A stretch of DNA of 64,000 nt from Streptomyces sp. MMG1121 (GTDB lineage: Bacteria > Actinomycetota > Actinomycetes > Streptomycetales > Streptomycetaceae): NCBI RefSeq assembly GCF_001280015.1, contig NZ_LGDV01000226.1, forward strand, positions 186,001 through 250,000, written 5' to 3'. The position numbers and the translations under genes were made by a program. How positions within the stretch are numbered: position 1 is the stretch's first letter; every line of letters begins with the position of its first letter. Below are positions 8,162 to 16,088 of this stretch, one piece after another. The notes under the pieces are model-generated. The model did no database searches. It was given only the letters and a program-made list of their open reading frames with translations, and had not been told where the DNA came from.

Positions 8162-9304
8162 ATGCATACGACCACGTCACACACACCACCCGAATCCGAG
8201 GAACTGGAGGAGGCCGCCATGGGGCCGGGCAGCCGTCCGGCCCGGCTGATCCAGAACGAGGCGACCACCGAGATCCCCGTCCATCTGCTCTTCCGTGACG
8301 GCCCCGACCCGGTGAACCCGGTGAAGGTGCCGCTCAAACCCGCCGTGGTGGGCCGCCGGCAGGGCACCGGCGAACAGCCGCGCACCAGGCGTACGGCACC
8401 GGTGCGCGGCCGGCCCCTGCCGGAGGTCGACCCGGAGCTGGCCGAGCGCCCGGCGCGGGTGCTGCCGGGGGCGGCCGGGGTGCTCGCCGGAGCGTGCGGG
8501 GTCACCGGATGCGTGGCGACCTCCTGGTGGGCGGGGCTGCTCCCGCCGTTCGTGACGGCGGCGCTCAGGCTGCCCGCGTCCGCCGGCGCGGCCCTTGGTC
8601 CGGCGCAGTGGGCGGCGTACGCGGGAGCCGGGGCGCTTGGGCTGGCCGGCTTCGGCGGGCTGGCCCGGGGGCGGACCGGGCGGGCCTGGGTGCTCGACCT
8701 GTTCGGCCGCTACCGGGGAACGGTCCGGCGCACCGGGCTGCTCTGGGTGAACCCGCTGCTGCTGCGCCGCCGGGTGGACGTACGGCTGCGGCACTGGCGC
8801 AGCGAGGCGATGCCGGCGGCGGATCCCGACGGGGTGGAGCTGCGGGTGGTGGTGCGGGTGGTGTGGCGGGTGCGGGACACCGCGCGGGCGATGCTCGGCA
8901 TCGAGGACCACGAGACGTATCTGCGCGAGTGCGTGGAGGCGGCGCTGGCCCGGGTGCCGGTGGAGCAGACGGGCGGGACGCGAGGCGGGCCGACGGCGGC
9001 CGGGGACGCGCTGACCCGGCTGGTGGCGGCGGAGGCCGCGCCGGTCGGGGTGGAGGTGTTCTCGGTGCAGCCGGTCCGGGTGGAGTACGCGCCCGAGGTC
9101 GCCCCCGCGATGCACCGGCGCCGGATCGCCCAGCTGGACGCCCGGCAGCGGGCCGGCATGGTCACTTCGGTGGTGGACTCGGTCGAGGACACGGTGACCC
9201 GGCTGACCGTGCGCGGCCTGGTCGACCTCGACGACTACGAGCGCAAGGTGCTGGTGCGGGACCTGACGGTCGCCTTCTGCTCGGGGCGCGCGGAGCCGGC
9301 GTAG
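8162..9304 (+). CDS. SPFH/band-7 domain membrane protein
   Basis: About 380 residues. An acidic/polar N-terminal region of about 100 residues is followed by hydrophobic segments (around residues 100-160), then an SPFH (stomatin/prohibitin) domain: GLLWVNPLLLRRRVDVRLRH, DGVELRVVVRVVWRV and the EAAPVGVEVFSVQPVRV strand typical of the family. The end contains a helix with ARQRAGMVTSVVDSVEDTV. SPFH proteins scaffold membrane microdomains. ATG 8162 has GGAGG upstream, but ATG 8219 (MGPGSRPARL) also follows a strong GGAGGAGG, so the true start may be 19 codons later. No operon partner is apparent; it lies 170 bp after the peptidoglycan hydrolase. Confidence 0.8.
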   Translation: MHTTTSHTPPESEELEEAAMGPGSRPARLIQNEATTEIPVHLLFRDGPDPVNPVKVPLKPAVVGRRQGTGEQPRTRRTAPVRGRPLPEVDPELAERPARVLPGAAGVLAGACGVTGCVATSWWAGLLPPFVTAALRLPASAGAALGPAQWAAYAGAGALGLAGFGGLARGRTGRAWVLDLFGRYRGTVRRTGLLWVNPLLLRRRVDVRLRHWRSEAMPAADPDGVELRVVVRVVWRVRDTARAMLGIEDHETYLRECVEAALARVPVEQTGGTRGGPTAAGDALTRLVAAEAAPVGVEVFSVQPVRVEYAPEVAPAMHRRRIAQLDARQRAGMVTSVVDSVEDTVTRLTVRGLVDLDDYERKVLVRDLTVAFCSGRAEPA

Positions 9305-9369
9305 CCGCCCCGGGACCGGGACGGCACGCGTTTGTATGGACACAGTCAACTCGCGGCAATAATCTGGGA

Positions 9370-9385
9370 CTTGGTCTAGACCTAC
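9370..9385 (+). promoter_or_regulatory. DasR-responsive element (dre)
   Basis: The core TGGTCTAGACCT (9372-9383) matches 11 of 12 positions of the dre core TGGTCTAGACCA. It lies 44 bp before the LPMO start. DasR is the GntR-family repressor relieved by glucosamine-6-phosphate, and chitin-degradation genes are its main targets. Confidence 0.85.
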
Positions 9386-9429
9386 CTGCACGGCTCACTG
9401 AACTCCCCACGTTCTCGAGGAGCGGCAGC

Positions 9430-10035
9430 ATGCGCACCAAGACCAAGTTGTCCGCGGTCGTGCTCGGGGTGGTGACCGCCGGCGCGTTCGCGCTCTCCAC
9501 CGGCGGCGCCAGCGGGCACGGCTACACCGACCTCCCCGTCAGCAGGCAGAAACTCTGCGCCAACGGCACGGTGACGGGCTGCGGTGACATCCAGTACGAG
9601 CCGCAGAGCGTCGAGGGTCCCAAGGGCTTCCCGGCCGCGGGACCCGCCGACGGCCAGATCTGCAACGGTGGCCTGAGCCGGTTCGCCCAGCTCAGCTCAC
9701 CGACCACGCCGTCCGGCGGGGCCTGGCCCACCACCAAGGTGACGGGCGGCCAGACGTACACCTTCCGCTGGCAGTTCACCGCCATGCACGCCACGACGGA
9801 CTTCAAGTACTACGTCACCAAACAGGGCTGGGACCAGAACCACGCCCTGTCCCGCTCGGACCTCGACACCACCCCGTTCCTGACGGTGCCGTACAACGGC
9901 CAGCGCCCGCCGGCCACCCTCAGCCACAGCGGCACCCTGCCCTCCGGCCTGAGCGGGCACCACGTCATCCTCGCGGTGTGGACGATCGCCGACACGGGCA
10001 ACGCGTTCTACGCCTGCTCGGACGTCACGTTCTGA
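9430..10035 (+). CDS. AA10 lytic polysaccharide monooxygenase (chitin-binding protein)
   Basis: A 201-residue secreted copper enzyme that oxidatively cleaves crystalline chitin or cellulose. A classical signal peptide ends at ASG|H, making His30 the mature N-terminal residue. Together with His120 (TAMHATTDF) it forms the copper histidine brace. Paired Cys (CANG...TGCGD, DGQIC and FYACSD) and the C-terminal NAFYACSDV are typical of small single-domain Streptomyces AA10 proteins (Chb type), without a binding module. The dre site upstream places it under DasR control, so chitin is the likelier substrate. A strong hairpin follows at 10110. Confidence 0.93.
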   Translation: MRTKTKLSAVVLGVVTAGAFALSTGGASGHGYTDLPVSRQKLCANGTVTGCGDIQYEPQSVEGPKGFPAAGPADGQICNGGLSRFAQLSSPTTPSGGAWPTTKVTGGQTYTFRWQFTAMHATTDFKYYVTKQGWDQNHALSRSDLDTTPFLTVPYNGQRPPATLSHSGTLPSGLSGHHVILAVWTIADTGNAFYACSDVTF

Positions 10036-10109
10036 GCAGCGCGCCGGTACGGCACGGAAGCCGGGGTTCCCCGTAGGCCGGGCGCCCGGGGCGCCGGGTG
10101 CGCCGCCTT

Positions 10110-10143
10110 CCGGCTGGTCCGCCGCGCCCGGCGGACCAGCCGG
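10110..10143 (+). terminator. Intrinsic terminator after the LPMO gene
   Basis: A perfect 14-bp stem (CCGGCTGGTCCGCC / GGCGGACCAGCCGG) with a 6-base loop, 74 bp beyond the stop codon. Confidence 0.75.
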
Positions 10144-10168
10144 ACCCCGATGCCGTGACCCTCCACAT

Positions 10169-10183
10169 CTGACGCAATGTCAG
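10169..10183 (+). promoter_or_regulatory. Inverted repeat in the ligase promoter
   Basis: CTGAC-GCAAT-GTCAG is a perfect dyad immediately before a -10-like TTATCT (10184-10189), which ends 9 nt before the ATG at 10199. This looks like an operator and a nearly leaderless transcript. The repressor is not identified. Confidence 0.5.
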
Positions 10184-10198
10184 TTATCTTGCGCGGTC

Positions 10199-11854
10199 AT
10201 GGGGCTGACGACACGCACGGTCGCCGAGCTGGTCGCGGCGCGGTGGGGTGACCACCGGCCGGGGCTGTGGTGCGAGGAACGGCTGCTGACGCTGCACGAG
10301 GTGGCCGCGGGCGCCGCCGCCCGGGCCGCCCTGCTGGCCGACCTGCTGCCCCCGGACGCCGTACGGCATGTCGGGGTGCTCCTCGACAACACCGAGGAGT
10401 TCCCGCTGTGGCTCGGCGCCGCCGCCCTCGCCGGCGCGGCCGTCGCCGGGATCAACCCCACGCGCCGGGGCCCCGAACTGGCCCGCGACATCCTGCACAC
10501 CGAGTGCCCGGTGCTGGTCACCGAGCGGGCCCGGCTGCCGCTGCTGGCGGGCCTGGAGCTGCCCGGTGTGCGCCTTCTCGTGACGGACGACGAGGAGTAC
10601 GCGGCCCTCCTCGCCCCCTACGCCGACGCCGTACCCGATCCCTCGCGGGCCACCCCGGCCGACCGGATGCTGCTGTACTTCACCTCCGGCTCGACCGGCG
10701 CCCCCAAGGCCGCGATCTGCTCCCAGGGGCGGCTGGCGGCGGCCGGGCAGGCCCTGGTCCGGCAGTTCGGGGTCCGCGCGGACGACGTGCACTACATCTG
10801 CATGCCGATGTTCCACGGCAACGCGGTGATCGCCGACTGGGCGCCCGCGCTGGCGGCCGGGGCCGGGGTGGCGCTGCGCCGGCGCTTCTCGGCGTCCGGG
10901 TTCCTCGCCGACGTGCGCCGCTACCGCGCGACCTACTTCACCTATGTCGGCCGGGCCGTCCAGTACGTCCTCGCCACCGAGGAGCGCGCCGACGACCGGG
11001 ACAATCCGCTGCGCACGGGCTTCGGCACGGAGGCCGGCGCGGTGGACGCGGCGGCCTTCGAGCGGCGGTTCGGGGTGCGGCTGGTGGAGGGGTACGGGTC
11101 CTCCGAGGGCGGGGCGGCGATCCAGTGGGCGCCGGGGACGCCCGCGGGTGCGGTGGGTCCGGCGACACCCGGACTGGTGGTGCTGGATCCGGCCACCGAG
11201 CGCGAGTGCCCGCCGGCCGTCCTCGATGCGGCCGGGCGGCTGCTCAACGGGGAACAGGCGATAGGAGAGCTGGTCAACCGGGGCCCGAACCCCTTCGAGG
11301 GGTACTGGCGCAACCCGGCCGCGGAGGCCGAGCGGCGCCGGGGCGGGGCGTACTGGACCGGTGACCTCTTCTACCGGGACGGCGCCGGCTACCTGTACTT
11401 CGCGGGCCGCACGGACGACCGTATCCGCGTCGACGGGGAGAACCTGGCCGCCGCGATGATCGAGAACATCGTCGCCCGGTATCCGGGCGCGGCGGCCGTC
11501 GCCGTGTACGGGGTGCCGGACCCGGTGACCGGGGACCAGGTGATGGCGACGGTCGCCGGGTCCTTCGATCCCGCGGACTTCGCGGAGTTCCTGGCGGCCC
11601 AGCCGGACCTGGGCACGAAGATGGCGCCCCGGTTCGTGCGGGTGGTCGGGCGGATGCCGGTGACGGCGACGAACAAGATCCACCGGGCCTTGCTCCGGCG
11701 GGAGGGGTACGCGTGCGCCGACCCGGTGTGGTGGCGACCGCCGGGGGAGCCGGGCTACCGCAGACTCACTTGCGAGGACGCCGAAGGGCCCCTCGCTTCC
11801 GCGAAGGGCCCTTCATCTGTGCGCCGCCAGGGACTCGAACCCCGGACCCGCTGA
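10199..11854 (+). CDS. Acyl-CoA ligase (ANL family, FadD-like)
   Basis: A 551-codon frame for an adenylate-forming enzyme that activates a carboxylic acid with ATP and CoA. ANL motifs are complete: YFTSGSTGAPK (P-loop, A3), YGSSEGG (A5), TGDLFYRDGAGYLYFAGRTDDR (A7-A8, hinge Asp) and the A10 lysine in TATNKIHR. The substrate is unknown, and no beta-oxidation genes adjoin. The reading frame stays open past the normal end of the family. It crosses a terminator hairpin and stops at 11852-11854 inside the antisense strand of tRNA-Lys copy 2, so its last residues (RRQGLEPRTR) are encoded by tRNA sequence. The functional protein probably ends its conserved part near residue 525. Confidence 0.85.
   Translation: MGLTTRTVAELVAARWGDHRPGLWCEERLLTLHEVAAGAAARAALLADLLPPDAVRHVGVLLDNTEEFPLWLGAAALAGAAVAGINPTRRGPELARDILHTECPVLVTERARLPLLAGLELPGVRLLVTDDEEYAALLAPYADAVPDPSRATPADRMLLYFTSGSTGAPKAAICSQGRLAAAGQALVRQFGVRADDVHYICMPMFHGNAVIADWAPALAAGAGVALRRRFSASGFLADVRRYRATYFTYVGRAVQYVLATEERADDRDNPLRTGFGTEAGAVDAAAFERRFGVRLVEGYGSSEGGAAIQWAPGTPAGAVGPATPGLVVLDPATERECPPAVLDAAGRLLNGEQAIGELVNRGPNPFEGYWRNPAAEAERRRGGAYWTGDLFYRDGAGYLYFAGRTDDRIRVDGENLAAAMIENIVARYPGAAAVAVYGVPDPVTGDQVMATVAGSFDPADFAEFLAAQPDLGTKMAPRFVRVVGRMPVTATNKIHRALLRREGYACADPVWWRPPGEPGYRRLTCEDAEGPLASAKGPSSVRRQGLEPRTR
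11783..11814 (-). terminator. Terminator of tRNA-Lys copy 2
   Basis: GAAGGGCCC pairs with GGGCCCTTC, with an inner TCGC/GCGA stem. It lies 5 nt beyond the tRNA 3' end and inside the overlapping plus-strand ligase frame. Confidence 0.7.
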
Positions 11855-11893
11855 TTAAGAGTCAGCTGCTCTAACCAACTGAGCTAGCGGCGC
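11820..11893 (-). tRNA. tRNA-Lys(CUU), copy 2
   Basis: Base-for-base the same 74-nt cloverleaf as the copy at 6369, with anticodon CTT and discriminator A. Its 3' half is antisense to the end of the acyl-CoA ligase frame. Confidence 0.97.
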
Positions 11894-11979
11894 ATGACTC
11901 CCGCCGACCGCGTTCATTTTCTTCCCGCGGCTGGCGACGAAGAAAATACTACCTGGTCCTGAGGGGTGCTCGTGACCGC

Positions 11980-12738
11980 CTACAGGGTGAGCGACAGCAG
12001 CACCGGTGCCGCGCTGCGGTTCAGCGCGTCCGCCGCCTGCTTCAGCCGGTGTGCGTGCTCCACCGGGAGCGACAGGGCCAGGCAGCCCACGGAGGAGCCC
12101 GCGGTGATCGGGACGGCCGCGCAGACCGTGCCGACCGCGTACTCCTGGAGGTCGAGCACCGGCACCGTCGGCGGCTGGGACTCCAGGCGCGAGAGCAGCA
12201 GCTTGTCACTGGTGATGGTCCGCGAGGTGAGGCGGGCCATCTTGTGCCGGGAGAGGTGGTCGCGCCGGGCGTTGTGGTCGAGCTGGGTCAGCAGGCTCTT
12301 GCCGACGGCGGTGGCGTGCGCGGAGTAGCGGAAGTCCACCCACTCGTTCACCGCCGGGGTGCCCGGGCCCGCCGCGTACTGGGTGACCTTGACCTCGCCG
12401 TCGACGTACCGGCTGATGTAGACCGCCGCGCCGACCGAGTCGCGCAGCCGGTCCAGGGTGTGCTGGAGCTTGTCGCGCAGGGCCCGCTCGCGGTCGTGCG
12501 CCGAGGTGAGCCGGCGCAGGGTGTCGCCCGTGACGTACGCCCCGTCGGTGATCTGCTCGACGTAGCCCTCGCGGCGCAGCATGCGCAGCAGCGCGGTGAG
12601 CCGCTCGGCGCTGAAGCCGGTGCGGCGGGCCAGCTCGGTGTCGGTGACGCCGGCGGAGTGGCGGGCCACGGTCTCCAGTACGCGCAGCGCGTCCTGGGCG
12701 GAGTGGTACGGGGCGGTCGGCTCGTGCATCAGCGCCAC
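11980..12738 (-). CDS. IclR-family transcriptional regulator
   Basis: A 252-residue regulator. An N-terminal winged HTH (SAQDALRVLETVARHSAGVTDTELARRTGFS) precedes an IclR effector domain with SVGAAVYISRYVDGEV, AHATAVGKSLL and the VCAAVPITAGS strand. GTG 12738 is chosen because AGGGGG lies about six bases upstream; ATG 12729 is the fallback. It follows the ehu transporter genes on the same strand after a 223-bp gap containing the palindrome at 12897, so it probably controls that transporter and the nearby catabolic genes. IclR proteins usually bind small organic acids. The ligand here is not evident. Confidence 0.88.
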   Translation of the reverse strand: MALMHEPTAPYHSAQDALRVLETVARHSAGVTDTELARRTGFSAERLTALLRMLRREGYVEQITDGAYVTGDTLRRLTSAHDRERALRDKLQHTLDRLRDSVGAAVYISRYVDGEVKVTQYAAGPGTPAVNEWVDFRYSAHATAVGKSLLTQLDHNARRDHLSRHKMARLTSRTITSDKLLLSRLESQPPTVPVLDLQEYAVGTVCAAVPITAGSSVGCLALSLPVEHAHRLKQAADALNRSAAPVLLSLTL

Positions 12739-12896
12739 GGTGTTCCCCCTGCGCTCGCCTGTCAGTGCTCGCCTGTCTGGCCGCGAAATCCGGTCGGCGG
12801 ATCGGTACCACGATATCGGGCAAAGGGCCGGTGGGGAGAGGGGGTTGGCGAGATTGTGGTGTTCGCCGCCCGCTCCCAACTGCGCGGCAAACCCGC

Positions 12897-12908
12897 TGGC
12901 ATATGCCA
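12897..12908. promoter_or_regulatory. Palindrome TGGCATATGCCA, site 1
   Basis: A perfect 12-bp palindrome in the gap between ehuA and the iclR gene, 159 bp before the regulator start. The same core recurs at 25988-25999, extended there to 14 bp. It looks like a regulator binding site. The factor is unknown. Confidence 0.5.
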
Positions 12909-12961
12909 AAGGCATCATCCATCGCCTGGACCTCGCCCCTTCCCGTCTTCACACCTCGTAG

Positions 12962-13771
12962 TCAGAGGACTGCGCTGAGGAATTCCCTCGTGCGGTCCTG
13001 CTCCGGATCACTGAAGATCTTCTCCGGCGGGCCCGCCTCGATGACGCGGCCGTCGTCGAACATCAGGACCTGGTCGGAGATGTCCCGGGCGAAACCCATC
13101 TCGTGGGTCACACAGAGCATCGTGATGTCGGTGCTGCGCGCGATGTCCCTGAGCAGGTCGAGGACGCCCGCGACCAGTTCCGGGTCGAGCGCGGAGGTCA
13201 CCTCGTCCAGCAGCAGCACCCGCGGCCGCATCGCCAGCGCCCGGGCGATCGCCACCCGCTGCTGCTGCCCGCCGGACAGCCGGGTCGGCCGCGCGTCGCA
13301 CTTGTCGGCCAGCCCCACCAGCTCCAGCAGCTCCCGGGCGCGCGCCTCGGCCTCGTCCGCGGACAGCCCGAGGACCTGCACCGGAGCCTCGGTGATGTTC
13401 CGCAGCACGGTCATGTTCGGGAACAGGTTGAAGTGCTGGAACACCATCCCGATCTTCTTGCGGACCTCCCGGACCTGCTTCTCCGGCGCCGGGAACAGCA
13501 GCTGCCCGTCGACCGTGATCGTGCCCTCGTCCGGCTGGGTGAGGGTCATCAGCAGCCGCAGGATCGTGGTCTTGCCGGAGCCGGAGGGGCCGATCAGGGT
13601 CACGTGCCTGCCGGGCTGGACGGAGAAGTCCAGCTGGTCGAGGACGGTGTTCGTGCCGAAGCGCTTGGTGACCTTGTCCAGCCGGATCAGCTCGCCCGGC
13701 GCGGCGCCGGTGACCGGGGACGTGGCAGGGGACTTCGTACGGGCTTCGTTCGTATGGGGTTCAACGGACAA
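12962..13771 (-). CDS. ehuA: Amino-acid-type ABC transporter ATPase (EhuA-like)
   Basis: A 269-residue cytoplasmic ATPase that drives import through the two permeases encoded upstream. Walker A is GPSGSGKT (61-68), the signature LSGGQQQRV, Walker B RVLLLDEVTSALDPE and the His switch CVTHEMGF. This is the polar amino-acid (GlnQ/HisP) subfamily. The frame begins with TTG 13771, which overlaps the permease stop by 11 bp; no ATG or GTG lies between it and the conserved ELIRLDKVTKRFG. The ehu name follows the common annotation of this four-gene arrangement (ectoine/hydroxyectoine uptake). The substrate has not been shown by anything in this sequence. Confidence 0.85.
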   Translation of the reverse strand: MSVEPHTNEARTKSPATSPVTGAAPGELIRLDKVTKRFGTNTVLDQLDFSVQPGRHVTLIGPSGSGKTTILRLLMTLTQPDEGTITVDGQLLFPAPEKQVREVRKKIGMVFQHFNLFPNMTVLRNITEAPVQVLGLSADEAEARARELLELVGLADKCDARPTRLSGGQQQRVAIARALAMRPRVLLLDEVTSALDPELVAGVLDLLRDIARSTDITMLCVTHEMGFARDISDQVLMFDDGRVIEAGPPEKIFSDPEQDRTREFLSAVL

Positions 13772-14411
13772 GGCGTCGCTCCAGGGCTCGCAGCAGCAGG
13801 GATGCCGGGAAGGAGATGAGGACGAAGGCCACACCGATCACGGTGAGGGGCTCGGTGAACTGGAAGTGCTGCTGGGAGAAGAGCCGGGCCCGGCCGAGCA
13901 TCTCCAGCACGGTGATCACCATCAGCAACGGGGTGTCCTTGAGCATGGCGATCACGTAGTTGCCGAGCGCGGGGATCACCCGGCGGATCGCCTGCGGCAG
14001 GATCACCGCGGTCCAGGTCCGCCGGCGGGGCAGGTTCAGCGCCGTCGCGGCCTCCCACTGGCCGACGGGCACCGCCTCGATACCGGCCCGGTAGACCTGC
14101 ATCGTGTACGTCGAGTAGTGCAGGCCGATCGCGAAGACGCCGGTGGCCAGCGCGGAGAAGGTCAGGCCCCACTCGGGCAGCACGTAGAACAGGAAGAACA
14201 GCTGGACCAGCAGCGGGGTGTTGCGCACGAACTCGGTGACCACCCCGACGGGCCAGCGCACCCACCGGCTCGGCGTCCGCATCAGCAGGGTCCACACCAG
14301 GCCGAGCGTGAACGAGAGCAGCGAACCGAGGGCCAGGATCTGCAGGGTGACCAGCAGCCCGTGCCAGAACTGCGGCATGAAGTCCCGCACGGCGTTCCAG
14401 TCCCAGGTCAT
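13761..14411 (-). CDS. ehuD: Amino-acid ABC transporter permease (EhuD-like)
   Basis: A 216-residue inner-membrane permease of the HisM family with about five membrane helices (first at about 15-40). The cytoplasmic EAA loop is GQWEAATALNLPRRRTWTAVILPQAIRRVIPALGN, which contacts the ATPase. The start ATG overlaps the preceding permease stop by 4 bp. It belongs to one operon, ehuB-C-D-A, with overlaps at every junction, so the four products are made together. It pairs with EhuC as the second half of the channel. Confidence 0.88.
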   Translation of the reverse strand: MTWDWNAVRDFMPQFWHGLLVTLQILALGSLLSFTLGLVWTLLMRTPSRWVRWPVGVVTEFVRNTPLLVQLFFLFYVLPEWGLTFSALATGVFAIGLHYSTYTMQVYRAGIEAVPVGQWEAATALNLPRRRTWTAVILPQAIRRVIPALGNYVIAMLKDTPLLMVITVLEMLGRARLFSQQHFQFTEPLTVIGVAFVLISFPASLLLRALERRLVR

Positions 14412-15127
14412 ACGCCACCACCTCCCACTCCGGTCGTCTGCGCGCGCTTCAGCTCACGCGCCGCCCACTCGGTCCCGGGATCCTTGCCGACCCCGGCCTT
14501 CAGCCGTATCTCCAGCGCGCGCATCAGCCGCGTGAGCACGAAGGCGATCGCGAAGTAGATCAGCAGCACGTACGTGTAGATCTGCGCGCTCTGCTGCAAC
14601 GCGAGGCGCACCAGATTCGCGCTGAACGTCAGATCGCCCATGCCCATGACCGACACCAGCGCGGTGCCCTTGAGCAGCTCGATCAGCAGATTGCAGAAGG
14701 ACGGGATCATCTCCGGCACCGCCTGCGGCAGCACGATCAGCCGCAGCCGCTGCCAGGGCGTGAAGCTGAGCGCCGTCCCGCCCTCCTTCTGCGCCGGGTC
14801 GACCGCGTTCAGCGCGCCGCGCACGATCTCCGAGCCGTAGGCGCCGTAGGTCAGCCCGAGCGCCAGCGTGCCCGCCCACATCGGCACCAGCTGCCAGCCG
14901 GTGACCAGCGGCAGCACGAAGTACACCCAGAAGATCATCACCAGTGCCGAGGTGCCGCGGAACACCTCGGTGTAGAAGCCGGCCACGAAGCGCACGATCC
15001 ACAGCCGGTGGGTGCGCGCGATGCCGACGGCGAAGGACACGGCCGCGGCCAGCAGCGCGCTGAACACCAGCAGCTGGACGGTGGTCCACACGCCCTTCAG
15101 TACGAGTTCCCACAGTCCCGGGGTCAT
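14408..15127 (-). CDS. ehuC: Amino-acid ABC transporter permease (EhuC-like)
   Basis: A 239-residue HisQ/HisM-type permease with an N-terminal helix (LVFSALLAAAVSFAVGIA) and further helices. The EAA-type loop reads PAQKEGGTALSFTPWQRLRLIVLPQA. The C-terminal tail, rich in Lys/Arg then Gly, is cytoplasmic. ATG 15127 overlaps the end of the binding-protein gene by 4 bp. It is the partner of the following permease in a heterodimeric channel. Confidence 0.88.
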   Translation of the reverse strand: MTPGLWELVLKGVWTTVQLLVFSALLAAAVSFAVGIARTHRLWIVRFVAGFYTEVFRGTSALVMIFWVYFVLPLVTGWQLVPMWAGTLALGLTYGAYGSEIVRGALNAVDPAQKEGGTALSFTPWQRLRLIVLPQAVPEMIPSFCNLLIELLKGTALVSVMGMGDLTFSANLVRLALQQSAQIYTYVLLIYFAIAFVLTRLMRALEIRLKAGVGKDPGTEWAARELKRAQTTGVGGGGV

Positions 15128-16041
15128 CCGCCGCACAGCTCCTTCGCGGTGAGGCCGGTCATCTCGGCCCGGGTGAAACCGAAGGGCCGCAGGATCCGGA
15201 ACAGCTCCCCGCTCTTCTTCAGCGCGTGCAGCTCGGTGTTGAAGGCGTCCCGCAGCCGTGTCTCGGTCGGCCGGAAGGCGAACCCCCCGCCGTCGACGTG
15301 CGGTTTGCCCTTCACCAGGGGGGCGAAGGCCTCGGTCGCCTCCGCCTTGGCCGACTTCTTCACCACCGCGCGGGTGGTGAGCGCCGTTCCGGCGAAGACG
15401 TCGACACGCCCGGCCTCCACGGCGTTCAGCCCGGCCACCTGGTCCGGGACGATCAGGATGTCGCTCTCCTTGTACCCCGCCTCGACGGCGTACTGGATCT
15501 CGGCGTACCCGGTGCCGATGGCGAACTTCGCCTTCTTCGCGACGACGTCCCGGTAGGAGTGCAGCCCCTTGGGATTGCCCTTGCGCACGATGAACGAGTC
15601 CAGCATCTGGTAGTCCGGATCCGCGAAGATCACCTGCTGGCACCGCTCGGGATTGATGTACATCCCGGCCGCGACGACGTCGAACTGCTGCGAGTTCAGA
15701 CCGGGGATCAACGAGCCGAACTCGGTGGGCACCGGCTGCACCCGGTCCACCCCGAGCCGCTTGAAGACGGCCTTCGCCAACTCGGGTGCCTCACCGGTGA
15801 GATGGCCGTCCTTGTCGATGTACCCGAAGGGGATCTCCCCGGCGATCCCGAGCCGTACGACCCCCTGCGCGCGCAGCCGTTCCAGCAGGTCACCGCCGGG
15901 CTTGTCCGACGCGGAGGCCACCCGTGTGCACCCGGCGGCCCCCAGTGCACCGAGGGCCGCGAGGCCGCCGAGCACGGACCGCCGGGTGCGTCTGTGTTCC
16001 GACCGGAATGTGTGTACGTCGTTCCCAAGTGGTGGAGCCAT
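15124..16041 (-). CDS. ehuB: Solute-binding lipoprotein of the ehu transporter
   Basis: A 305-residue periplasmic-type binding protein (SBP family 3). The N-terminus has twin arginines (RTRRSVLGG) and a lipobox ending at Cys38 (GAAGC), so it is a membrane-anchored, possibly Tat-exported lipoprotein. The SBP_bac_3 fold is visible from VVRLGIAGEIPFGYID through FGSLIPGLNSQQFDVVAAGM to the C-terminal lobe. The family binds polar amino acids, ectoine and hydroxyectoine. It is first in the operon, and its start is only 47 bp from the divergent DUF3830 gene, so the two promoters must overlap. The adjacent enzymes do not include ectoine hydrolase. Confidence 0.87.
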   Translation of the reverse strand: MAPPLGNDVHTFRSEHRRTRRSVLGGLAALGALGAAGCTRVASASDKPGGDLLERLRAQGVVRLGIAGEIPFGYIDKDGHLTGEAPELAKAVFKRLGVDRVQPVPTEFGSLIPGLNSQQFDVVAAGMYINPERCQQVIFADPDYQMLDSFIVRKGNPKGLHSYRDVVAKKAKFAIGTGYAEIQYAVEAGYKESDILIVPDQVAGLNAVEAGRVDVFAGTALTTRAVVKKSAKAEATEAFAPLVKGKPHVDGGGFAFRPTETRLRDAFNTELHALKKSGELFRILRPFGFTRAEMTGLTAKELCGG

Positions 16042-16088
16042 GGCGGCGCGGCTACCCAAGCGCACCCGGGCTATGCACCCTGGATTTC

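Noticed and set aside
6420..8189. Long minus-strand open frame opposite the peptidoglycan hydrolase
   Set aside because: It has no recognisable domain and is the antisense of a gene with clear family motifs; high GC keeps such frames open by chance, and its 3' end runs into tRNA-Lys.
11790..11854. C-terminal RRQGLEPRTR as a conserved protein motif
   Set aside because: It is the translation of antisense tRNA-Lys sequence, a frequent false motif where coding frames run into tRNAs.
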